DNA of 64,000 bases from SZUA-265 sp965651905 (lineage in GTDB: Bacteria > Myxococcota_A > Polyangia > Polyangiales > Polyangiaceae), in contig CBFGUG010000001.1 of the NCBI GenBank assembly GCA_965651905.1, forward strand, positions 124,001 to 188,000, written 5' to 3'. This document shows positions 18,641-24,730 of the stretch, one piece after another. Both the position numbers and the translations under genes were made by a program. How positions within the stretch are numbered: the stretch's first letter is position 1; every line of letters starts with the position of its first letter. Under the pieces are notes generated by a model. The model did not search any database. It was not told where the DNA came from and was given only the letters and a program-made list of their open reading frames with translations.

Positions 18641-18992
18641 GCCGCCTTCCTAGCACGCTGCTAGATTGGGGGGTGCCAGACCGCACCCATCACCGCTAAT
18701 TCATCGCCCAACGTCGCTGCAACTGACGTTGGGGACGCGCCGCGTGTGACCACACTGCACACGGAGCCACTCTCCGCGACTTCACGAAACACTCGCCGCA
18801 CCCATCCGCGACGAATCCTCGGCGGCCAGTTCGCACCCGAGGCGACTCGTGAGTTCCCCCTGACCAGCGCCGAGCGCCCTCGGCCTCGCGTTCAATCGGG
18901 CGGCGACTTTTTTCTGAGCGAAAGAGGCAACCCGCCTCGGGCGCGTCCGACTCAACCCCAGCACCTCGATTCCGTGAGGTGGAAAGGACGAA
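18641..18992. other. 352-bp intergenic region before the translocon-like cassette
   Basis: The region separates the divergent DUF1704 gene and the first gene of the cassette. I see no convincing gene in it. It holds a 9-bp perfect inverted repeat at 18707-18733, a smaller GAGGC/GCCTC hairpin near 18925-18940, and a T-run at about 18908-18913. The promoter(s) of the cassette should be here, but I cannot assign -35/-10 boxes, and no sigma-54 consensus is present in the plus direction. Confidence 0.5.
18707..18733. promoter_or_regulatory. Perfect 9-bp inverted repeat, candidate operator
   Basis: CCCAACGTC and GACGTTGGG are separated by 9 bp, placing dyad centres about one helical turn-and-a-half apart, as in dimeric repressor/activator sites. 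It is 67 bp upstream of the DUF1704 start and 260 bp upstream of the translocon-like cassette. There is no T run, so a terminator is less likely. Confidence 0.45.
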
Positions 18993-19202
18993 ATGCCCAC
19001 CGATCTCAAACAACAGCTCGCCCAAGCGCGAGCGCGATTCGAAGCACAGAACGCAGAGTTCGAGAGCGCTCGCCAAACCCTGCGCTCCCTCGACCCAAGC
19101 ACGGTGCTGTCCATCCGTGAGGAATGGCTCAGCCAACTCAGCGAAGTGACGCAGCCCCGACGCCGCGCCGCTTGCATCCACCCCATGGCGCTCCGCGCCT
19201 GA
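18993..19202 (+). CDS. Small LcrG-like protein (candidate tip-protein partner)
   Basis: The protein is 69 aa. Residues ~3-32 form a charged coiled-coil-like helix (LKQQLAQARARFEAQNAEF), a second helix follows (~36-52), and the C-terminus is basic with a Pro (QPRRRAACIHPMALRA). GGAAAGGA lies before the ATG, a strong ribosome-binding site. By position it equals LcrG/PcrG, the small helical chaperone-regulator encoded directly before the tip protein LcrV/PcrV in lcrGVH-yopBD operons; those also end in a basic, Pro-containing tail. Sequence similarity alone is too weak to prove it. A needle subunit is less likely, because the C-terminus lacks the hydrophobic helical end typical of YscF/PrgI. Confidence 0.5.
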   Translation: MPTDLKQQLAQARARFEAQNAEFESARQTLRSLDPSTVLSIREEWLSQLSEVTQPRRRAACIHPMALRA

Positions 19203-19235
19203 ACCACTGAACCATTTGAAGAAAGCGAACGACCA

Positions 19236-19826
19236 ATGAGCGTTTCCCAGATTCAGACACCAATCGCCCATCACAGTCTCCAAGAGATGGGCATCGACAC
19301 ATCCCACCACCTCACCCCCGACGAGATGTTGATGTTTCTGTCCGTTCAGCTGACGGCCATCGACGGCGAGATCCAAGAACTGTTCGAGAAGCAGCAGCTC
19401 ATCGAAAAGCACAAGGAACACTTATCGACCATCATCAACCAAATTCCCATGGTCGATGGCGACAAGGTGCCGGTCACTAAGGAGCAGAAGGACATCATCG
19501 AAGCCGAGCTCCTAGCGCTCTACCAGCTCGATCCAGTGGGGTTCGAGTCGCTGGTGAAGGAACTCGATGGTGTCGGTATCGAGATCCAGGTCTCCAAAGA
19601 CGGCACGAGCGTGAGCATGAACGAAGATAACTTCGAAGAGAACGAAGCGAACGGTTTTCGCAGCGTCTTGGAAAGCAGGAGCAGCACCCTCGATTCCAGC
19701 GCTCAGCTCGAGATGATCAAACTGCAATCGCTGATCTCCGAGCGTCAACAGGCCATCCAACTCGCCACCAACATCGTCGCTGCCATCGGCAAGAGCAACG
19801 AAGCCATCGTCGGCAACATCAGGTGA
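19236..19826 (+). CDS. Type III secretion needle-tip/filament-like protein (SctA-like)
   Basis: The protein is 196 aa with no signal peptide. Residues ~28-70 form a long amphipathic helix (PDEMLMFLSVQLTAIDGEI then EKQQLIEKHKEHLSTIIN), a short beta/acidic middle follows, and the C-terminal ~45 residues form another helix beginning DSSAQLEMIKLQSLISERQQ and ending in NEAIVGNIR. A paired N- and C-terminal coiled coil around a small middle domain is the architecture of tip and filament proteins (LcrV, IpaD, EspA, Bsp22). The C-terminal 'xQLATNxxxxxxxSxxxIVxNIR' pattern looks especially like EspA/Bsp22-type proteins from memory. It precedes an LcrH-like chaperone by 4 bp. Confidence 0.62.
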   Translation: MSVSQIQTPIAHHSLQEMGIDTSHHLTPDEMLMFLSVQLTAIDGEIQELFEKQQLIEKHKEHLSTIINQIPMVDGDKVPVTKEQKDIIEAELLALYQLDPVGFESLVKELDGVGIEIQVSKDGTSVSMNEDNFEENEANGFRSVLESRSSTLDSSAQLEMIKLQSLISERQQAIQLATNIVAAIGKSNEAIVGNIR

Positions 19827-19830
19827 CGTC

Positions 19831-20220
19831 ATGAACCACGCTCTCACGACTCGAGCTCAGGTCAACGCCACGGCGGAGCAGCTCTACGCGAGCGGCTACG
19901 CAGCGCTGACCGAAGGAAACGCCAAGACTGCGCAGCGGCACTTCGGCTTGATGCTGGCGGTCGCACCTTTCGACCAGCGACCGTGGCTTGGACTGGCCTC
20001 GTCTCGTGAGCGCTTGGGGGACCACGCGCTCGCCGCTGGGCTCTACCAGCTGGCGGCGGCCGTAGCGCCGGACCCTCTGCTATGTCTGCTGGGTCAGGCG
20101 CGCTGTCATTCCAAACTGGGTAACCCGCGTCGCGCGCACGCGCTGCTCGACGAAGCGGAAACCCTCACCGATCAACCCGGGATGCTCACCCTGATCGAAC
20201 GCATGCGGGGGCAGTCATGA
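19831..20220 (+). CDS. LcrH/SycD-type TPR chaperone for type III translocators
   Basis: The protein is 129 aa, all helical, with three TPR units at about residues 18-46, 52-80 and 84-112. It follows the class II chaperone pattern closely: 'LYASGYAALTEGNAKTAQR', 'PWLGLASSRERLGDHALAAG', 'LYQLAAAVAPDPLLCLLGQA' and 'RCHSKLGNPRRAHALLDEAE'. The position of the single Cys in the third unit (ARCHSKLGN) matches the family's AeCyLxLGN motif. SycD/LcrH/IpgC bind and hold translocators such as YopB and YopD in the cytoplasm before export. AGGTGA precedes the ATG. The stop overlaps the ATG of the YopB-like gene (ATGA), so chaperone and client are translationally coupled. Confidence 0.8.
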   Translation: MNHALTTRAQVNATAEQLYASGYAALTEGNAKTAQRHFGLMLAVAPFDQRPWLGLASSRERLGDHALAAGLYQLAAAVAPDPLLCLLGQARCHSKLGNPRRAHALLDEAETLTDQPGMLTLIERMRGQS

Positions 20221-21434
20221 CGTCCGTCAGTAACGCAGGCGCAGCGCAAGCTGCGCCGCCCCCCGTGCCCGTCGATCCGGGCTCGCCCGAAGCCGCGCTG
20301 ATGCTGCCGCCGCCTGGGGCGACGGGTTTCGACGATCCCCTCGCGGAAATGATGGCGATCATGCAGCGCTTGTCGGCGACTTCGCTCGCGCAGACCAGTC
20401 GACGTATCGAACTGACGCAGGAGCGCTTGGACGAAGCGCTCGACGAGCTGCTCGAGAAACTCGCCGAGGCCGCCGAAGAAGCCAAGAAAAAGAAGGACAG
20501 CGGCGGTGGCCTGTTCGGCTGGGTTTCCAAGGTCGTGACCGCCGTCGTCGACTTCGCGGTCGATCTCGGAGGTGACGTCCTGGGTAGCTCGGCGGACTTC
20601 GGGGTCGACCTGCTGACGGCACCTTTCGACATCATCGCTGGACTGATCAAAGGTGGCTCGCTCGATCAGTTGCTGCGCGCCGAACTCGAACAGCTTGGCG
20701 AAGACGGCACGGTCGCCGAAAAGTTCGACCAGTTCGTCGAGGGCGTCGGCAAGTTCGCCGCAGACGTGTTCGTCTTCCTGCATGCTCACTGGGGCGTGCT
20801 CGAAGCAGGCCTTCGCGGTGAAAACCTGGTCGACGCGCTGAAACTGCACGGCGGCAACCTCTACGACAGCTTCATCGAAAACTGCGTCGAGAACGAAGCC
20901 GTGTGGGAAGTGACGAGTTACGCGCTCAAGGGCCTGGCCGTGGCTTCGGCCGTGGCCAGCGGAGGAGCGCTCAGCCTGGTCGCCGTGGGGCTCGTGTTAC
21001 TCTCGGAGATCAACAAGCGCTACGACCTCGCCAATGAGATATTTGGTCCCGAGGTGGGAGCCTACGTCACCCTCGGGATCGAAGTGGCTGCCACGGTAGT
21101 GCTCGCGTGCGCGGCAGGTGATCTGGAAGGGCTCGGCGATCTGCAAAATGCCGGCGCCATGATCAAGAACGTGACCGCGGTGATCCAAGGCACGGTCGGG
21201 ATCGTCAAGGCCCTGCGCGACTACCAAGAAGCGCTCAAACTCGCCGACGCCCTCGACGATCAAGCGGATCTCCTCGAGATCAGCAACCGCATGTCGATGT
21301 TGCAGCGCCTGCTGGAGACGTTGCTCGACGACTTCGAAGATCAGACCGAAGACCAATCGAACAACACGAAACGCGCTAACAGCATCTACCAAACCGTAGC
21401 GGCAACCAACGGCGCCACTCTATTCCCCGGGTGA
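20217..21434 (+). CDS. YopB/SctE-like major translocator (pore protein)
   Basis: The protein is 405 aa with no signal peptide. A Pro/Ala-rich N-terminus is followed by a coiled coil (about 53-93), a Lys cluster with a Gly/Phe-rich segment (AKKKKDSGGGLFGWVSKVV, 89-107) as in YopB/IpaB proteins, then two hydrophobic segments (about 238-263 and 279-300) separated by a short polar loop, and a C-terminal helical region with a coiled coil (~335-385). This is the hairpin-insertion layout of SctE translocators, which form the host-membrane pore in type III secretion. It is coupled to the LcrH-like chaperone gene. A membrane-active toxin with a dedicated chaperone is the main alternative. Confidence 0.72.
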   Translation: MTSVSNAGAAQAAPPPVPVDPGSPEAALMLPPPGATGFDDPLAEMMAIMQRLSATSLAQTSRRIELTQERLDEALDELLEKLAEAAEEAKKKKDSGGGLFGWVSKVVTAVVDFAVDLGGDVLGSSADFGVDLLTAPFDIIAGLIKGGSLDQLLRAELEQLGEDGTVAEKFDQFVEGVGKFAADVFVFLHAHWGVLEAGLRGENLVDALKLHGGNLYDSFIENCVENEAVWEVTSYALKGLAVASAVASGGALSLVAVGLVLLSEINKRYDLANEIFGPEVGAYVTLGIEVAATVVLACAAGDLEGLGDLQNAGAMIKNVTAVIQGTVGIVKALRDYQEALKLADALDDQADLLEISNRMSMLQRLLETLLDDFEDQTEDQSNNTKRANSIYQTVAATNGATLFPG

Positions 21435-21540
21435 ACGGTTCGGCAGGTGATCCGTCCCCTGAGCAACCGCGCTCTCGAGGAACGGGTCTCCACTCGACCG
21501 TTCGGAGAAACCACACCACTCACGAAGAAAGAACCAAACC

Positions 21541-22167
21541 ATGATTGATTCAGTGAACAACAACAACCAGAGCTCGATCATCTTGCTCAACGACCAGCAC
21601 CAAATTGCCCTCGAGTTGGGCGGTGACGTGGAAGCACAATTGGCCGCAATGGTGCTCGTGCACGCGAGCGAAAACGAAGATCGCGCCGATCAAGCGCGCG
21701 ACGCCACCGAAGACATGATCCGCGAAGCGGGCGACAAACAAGTCTCGGAACTTCGAGACCAGGCCGACGACATCCGCTCGGGTGGATTCTTCGCCGCCGC
21801 AGGTGGAGTGCTCGGCGGAGCCGCGATGGTCGGCAGTGGTCTGCACGGAGTATCGAAGATCGACCTGACGTCTGGAAAGGCATTGCTCGCCGACGTGGGC
21901 AACACACAAAAGATCATCGAAGGTGGCGGCACTATCGCTAACGGCCTAGGCCAAGGCGCAAACGCTGGCTACCAGGGGGCCGCCGCACACCACGAAGCCA
22001 ACGCCACGTCCGCAGCAAACGACGCTTCCGCGGCGGAACGGCGCCTCGATGAAATCAACGACGACATCGACGAGGCCCGCGACATGTACAACGACGGCTT
22101 GGAGTTTCTCGACACCGTCAACCAGACCCAGGCCGCGACGAATCAGTCCGTCATCTATCGCGGCTGA
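21541..22167 (+). CDS. YopD/SctB-like minor translocator
   Basis: The protein is 208 aa with no signal peptide. A polar N-terminus leads into a charged helix (about 40-78), one hydrophobic Gly/Ala-rich segment (82-99, FFAAAGGVLGGAAMVGSG), a Gly/Ala/Asn-rich middle (128-165, including IANGLGQGANAGYQGAAAHH), and an acidic amphipathic helix (165-195). The single-hydrophobic-segment layout and the 'xIxxGxGQxxxGxxxxAAxxxEA' stretch resemble YopD/EspB/IpaC-type second translocators. It is 106 bp after the YopB-like gene and is the last gene before a strong hairpin. Its length is shorter than YopD (~300 aa). Confidence 0.66.
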   Translation: MIDSVNNNNQSSIILLNDQHQIALELGGDVEAQLAAMVLVHASENEDRADQARDATEDMIREAGDKQVSELRDQADDIRSGGFFAAAGGVLGGAAMVGSGLHGVSKIDLTSGKALLADVGNTQKIIEGGGTIANGLGQGANAGYQGAAAHHEANATSAANDASAAERRLDEINDDIDEARDMYNDGLEFLDTVNQTQAATNQSVIYRG

Positions 22168-22175
22168 TCGCACGG

Positions 22176-22206
22176 CGCGGCGCCCGACTCCGCGACGGGC
22201 GTCGCG
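22176..22206 (+). terminator. Hairpin terminator of the translocon-like operon
   Basis: An 11-bp stem (CGCGGCGCCCG / CGGGCGTCGCG, one G-T wobble) with a 9-nt loop begins 9 bp after the YopD-like stop. No T run follows, so it may be Rho-assisted or act with the opposing infA transcript. It marks the operon's 3' boundary. Confidence 0.6.
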
Positions 22207-22259
22207 TGCCGATCGTCACCCCCAAACGCTTCCCTCGTGCGGCAGCGCCGCCCGAGGTC

Positions 22260-22484
22260 TCAGCGACGTTCGCGGAAGACGATGAAACCGTGCGTCAAAT
22301 CGTACGGCGAAACCGCCACACGGACACGATCACCAGGGAGCACACGGATTCGGAAACGGCGCATACGACCAGACAGGCGTCCACGAATGTGCACGTCTCC
22401 CTCGTCCAGCTTGATCCGATACTGACCACCGCCTAGGGCGTCCGTGATCTCACCGGGCATTTCCAGCAGGTCACCTTTACTCAT
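22260..22484 (-). CDS. infA: Translation initiation factor IF-1
   Basis: The protein is 74 aa, a single S1/OB-fold domain. 'GEITDALGGGQYRIKL', 'GRLSGRMRRFRIRVLPGDRV' and 'VAVSPYDLTHGFIVFR' match IF-1 position by position (usual: G-SGKMRKNYIRILPGDKVTVELSPYDLTKGRI-YR, here cited in pieces). IF-1 binds the ribosomal A site during initiation. It is somewhat divergent (HIRGRLSGRMRRF instead of the usual HISGKMRKN), so it may be a second IF-1 copy. The ribosome-binding site before the ATG is poor. It is not in a ribosomal-protein operon here. Confidence 0.88.
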   Translation of the reverse strand: MSKGDLLEMPGEITDALGGGQYRIKLDEGDVHIRGRLSGRMRRFRIRVLPGDRVRVAVSPYDLTHGFIVFRERR

Positions 22485-22806
22485 CTAATGCAAATTCACT
22501 TTCTCTAGGTTCTGGATCGGCTGCGAACCGGGAACGCTCTGTAGCTCTAAATCGAGCGGCGGGGAAGCCGCGAAGTGTCGGCGAGGCGCGCCCGGCAAAG
22601 GAACGCAAGCATAGCCCCAGCCTCGAGAGACGGCCACTGCCGCTGAGCGTGCAATTCGGGCACGCTCAGCGCGCTTCCTCGGGCTCTCGACCGGCCCGAT
22701 AGTCGTTTTGCTTCACTCGACGCCAGAGTGCGCGCGCCAAGAAGCTGACATTGGCTGACCTACCGCGACGTGCTGCGCGCGATCGTAGTTGTTAGCGTGG
22801 TGGGGC
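22485..22806. other. 322-bp region upstream of infA, structured
   Basis: No gene is seen on either strand. On the infA side it holds a GCGGC/GCCGC stem at 22556-22571 and a perfect 12-bp hairpin at 22641-22671. The region should carry the infA promoter (minus) and, near 22790, that of the nuclease-like gene (plus). Confidence 0.5.
22641..22671. repeat. Perfect 12-bp hairpin upstream of infA
   Basis: CGCTGAGCGTGC and GCACGCTCAGCG flank a 7-nt loop (AATTCGG). It is 157 bp upstream of the infA start and 136 bp before the nuclease-like gene. No T run follows on either strand. It could be a leader hairpin, a protein-binding dyad, or the terminator of an unseen transcript. Confidence 0.55.
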
Positions 22807-23313
22807 ATGCGCCAGCTCGTAACGCAACCCGTTGATATGGCGTTCGCCGAGTTGAGTGCTGGCCTGGCGGCGCTGCCCCTGTCCGCTCAGCTGGGTCTCG
22901 TCGCGGCGCTTCTGGTCGCAGCTCTGTGGCTTGGCTGGGTGGGGCGGCGCTTTTGGAGGTCGCTCACAGTCAGGCGACGCGCTCGTCAGGCTGGCCGCGG
23001 AGAACGCATCGCCCGCACGCTACTGCGATCCGCGGGTTATCGCATCGTGGGTGATCAAGTGCGCTGCCAGTGGCCGATCGCGATCGACGGCCAGCCGAGC
23101 AGCATCGAGCTGCGCGTCGACTACCTCGTGGAGCGTGGTGGGCGTCGCTTCGTGGCAGACGCCAAGACGGGTAGCTGGGCGAGCTCGCTGAACAACGGCG
23201 CGACCCGGCGTCAGCTGCTCGAGTACTGGCTCGCCTATCACACGGACGGCGCGATCTTGATCGACACGGAGCGCGGCCTAGTCCGGGAGATCAGCTTTCC
23301 CGCGCTTCAGTGA
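22807..23313 (+). CDS. Membrane-anchored PD-(D/E)XK nuclease-like protein
   Basis: The protein is about 168 aa. One transmembrane helix (about residues 25-45, LGLVAALLVAALWLGWVG) is followed by a basic linker and a small alpha/beta domain. In that domain 'SIELRVDYLVERGGRRFVADAKTG' (residues ~98-121, cited in parts) gives the E...D...(V/A)xAK pattern of PD-(D/E)XK nucleases, and 'TRRQLLEYWLAY' is the helix after the core. Families with an N-terminal membrane helix and a restriction-endonuclease-like fold (DUF-type, Mrr-like) exist, but I cannot assign one. The ATG at 22807 behind GGTGGGG is preferred over a GTG/TTG at 22789. Confidence 0.6.
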   Translation: MRQLVTQPVDMAFAELSAGLAALPLSAQLGLVAALLVAALWLGWVGRRFWRSLTVRRRARQAGRGERIARTLLRSAGYRIVGDQVRCQWPIAIDGQPSSIELRVDYLVERGGRRFVADAKTGSWASSLNNGATRRQLLEYWLAYHTDGAILIDTERGLVREISFPALQ

Positions 23314-23334
23314 AGCGTGAGCGTCGCGCGACGC

Positions 23335-24726
23335 TCACGCGAGCAGCGCGGAGGCAATTCCCGAAATCTTGCGCGATGGGTTCGACGATTCGTCGTAGTC
23401 GAGCCCCCACTGATCGATGTCGGCTCCCACGGCCTGGCCCGTTGCCATCAACACGCGCATGAACTGCTCGTTGGTGAAACGGAAGTTGCCGCCCGTCTTG
23501 AGCGCCCCGCCCGCGCTGCCCGCGAGCAAACACGGCAAGTTGGTGTGCACGTGGCGACTGCCGTCCCCCAGCTCACTGGTGAACACCACCGCGCAGTTGT
23601 CGAGCAGTCGTGAACCGTCGGCGTCTTCGCTCTCGGCGAGCGATTTGACGAACTCGCCGAACTGCGAAACCAGCCAGCGGTTGACCTTGTAGTAGTAGTC
23701 TAGCTTCACGACGTTGTAATTGTGGTGAGCTACTCCGATGTGATACGGCGCGTCCACGCCGAGGAACGGGTGGCGAATCGTCGTCACGGTCGTTTCGTAC
23801 TGAAAGACGATCGTGCGTGTCATGTCACACTGCAGCGCGAGCAGCATGAGCTCGTTCCACTGCCGCACGTGCTCCTCGATGTCGTCGGGCGCGGAAAAAC
23901 TCGCCACGCGCCCCTGAGGATCACACATGCCCGACTCGTTGTTGCGCGGCGCGACCTGAATCGCGCGTTCGATCGAACGCACGTTGTCCAGATACTGTTC
24001 GACTTTGTGCGTGTCGGCTTGTCCCAAGCGGCTCTGCAGTGACTCAGCTTCGCGGACCACGGAGTCCAGGATGCTGCGCCTGAGTAACTTGCGGCGTTCG
24101 AACGCGATCGCGTCCTGGTCGATTTCACCAACTTGGTCGCCGAACAATCGCTGGAAGGTCTTGGCAGGATCGATCTCTTTCGGCAGCGGCGTCGATTCGT
24201 CCTTCCACGACAAGTGGTCCTTGATGTTCGCCGAGAAGCCGGGTTCGTCGTTGGGATTCTCGTGCAGCACGGCCGTGCCGAGTTGCAGCGAGTGAATGGG
24301 CGCGTCCCCTTGAATTTGATCGGCGATGCCTTGGTCGATGGTGCGCGCGTTCTGCGGGACCTCGGGTGGGCACATGACGCCGCTGAGCTGTCCAGAGATG
24401 CCGCAGGTGTGGGACGCCCCGATGCCGTTCGAGTAGGGCGCGCGAGTGCCCTGCACGATACTGATTTCGTCTTTGATGCCGAGGTCGGCTAGCGGCTGGA
24501 GCGCGGGTGAGGGTTCCCAGTCCGTCTCGCCGTCGCCCCCAGCAACACGCCAAGTCTCCTCACGGTAGCCAGTGGGGAAGTGCCACATGATCCAACGTTT
24601 GGGCGGCGCGGGCGTGCCCGCGTGAACCACCTTGGTCTGAGGCTGCATGGCTTCGAGCGCGGGCAAAGCCAGGCTGGCGCCCAACCCTTGGAGCGCAAAA
24701 CGACGAGAGAGTTTCTTGATAGGCAT
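23335..24726 (-). CDS. DUF1552 secreted protein with Tat-like signal
   Basis: The protein is about 463 aa. The N-terminus SRRFALQGLGASLALPALEA is a twin-Arg-type signal. The body has the DUF1552 features 'RWIMWHFPTGYREETW', 'GASHTCGISGQLSG', 'SLQLGT' and 'VVFTSELGDGSRHVHTNLPCLLAGSAGG', in the alkaline-phosphatase-like fold region. DUF1552 proteins are nearly always encoded beside DUF1592/1588/1587 proteins, as here (4-bp gap). Function is unproven; the family is abundant in Planctomycetota and Myxococcota. GGAGGAAG precedes the ATG at 24726, deciding it over a frame start at 24777. Confidence 0.88.
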   Translation of the reverse strand: MPIKKLSRRFALQGLGASLALPALEAMQPQTKVVHAGTPAPPKRWIMWHFPTGYREETWRVAGGDGETDWEPSPALQPLADLGIKDEISIVQGTRAPYSNGIGASHTCGISGQLSGVMCPPEVPQNARTIDQGIADQIQGDAPIHSLQLGTAVLHENPNDEPGFSANIKDHLSWKDESTPLPKEIDPAKTFQRLFGDQVGEIDQDAIAFERRKLLRRSILDSVVREAESLQSRLGQADTHKVEQYLDNVRSIERAIQVAPRNNESGMCDPQGRVASFSAPDDIEEHVRQWNELMLLALQCDMTRTIVFQYETTVTTIRHPFLGVDAPYHIGVAHHNYNVVKLDYYYKVNRWLVSQFGEFVKSLAESEDADGSRLLDNCAVVFTSELGDGSRHVHTNLPCLLAGSAGGALKTGGNFRFTNEQFMRVLMATGQAVGADIDQWGLDYDESSNPSRKISGIASALLA

Positions 24727-24730
24727 GGCT

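Noticed and set aside
22206..22436. Open frame on the plus strand over infA
   Set aside because: It is antisense to the clear IF-1 protein and has low-complexity, basic content.
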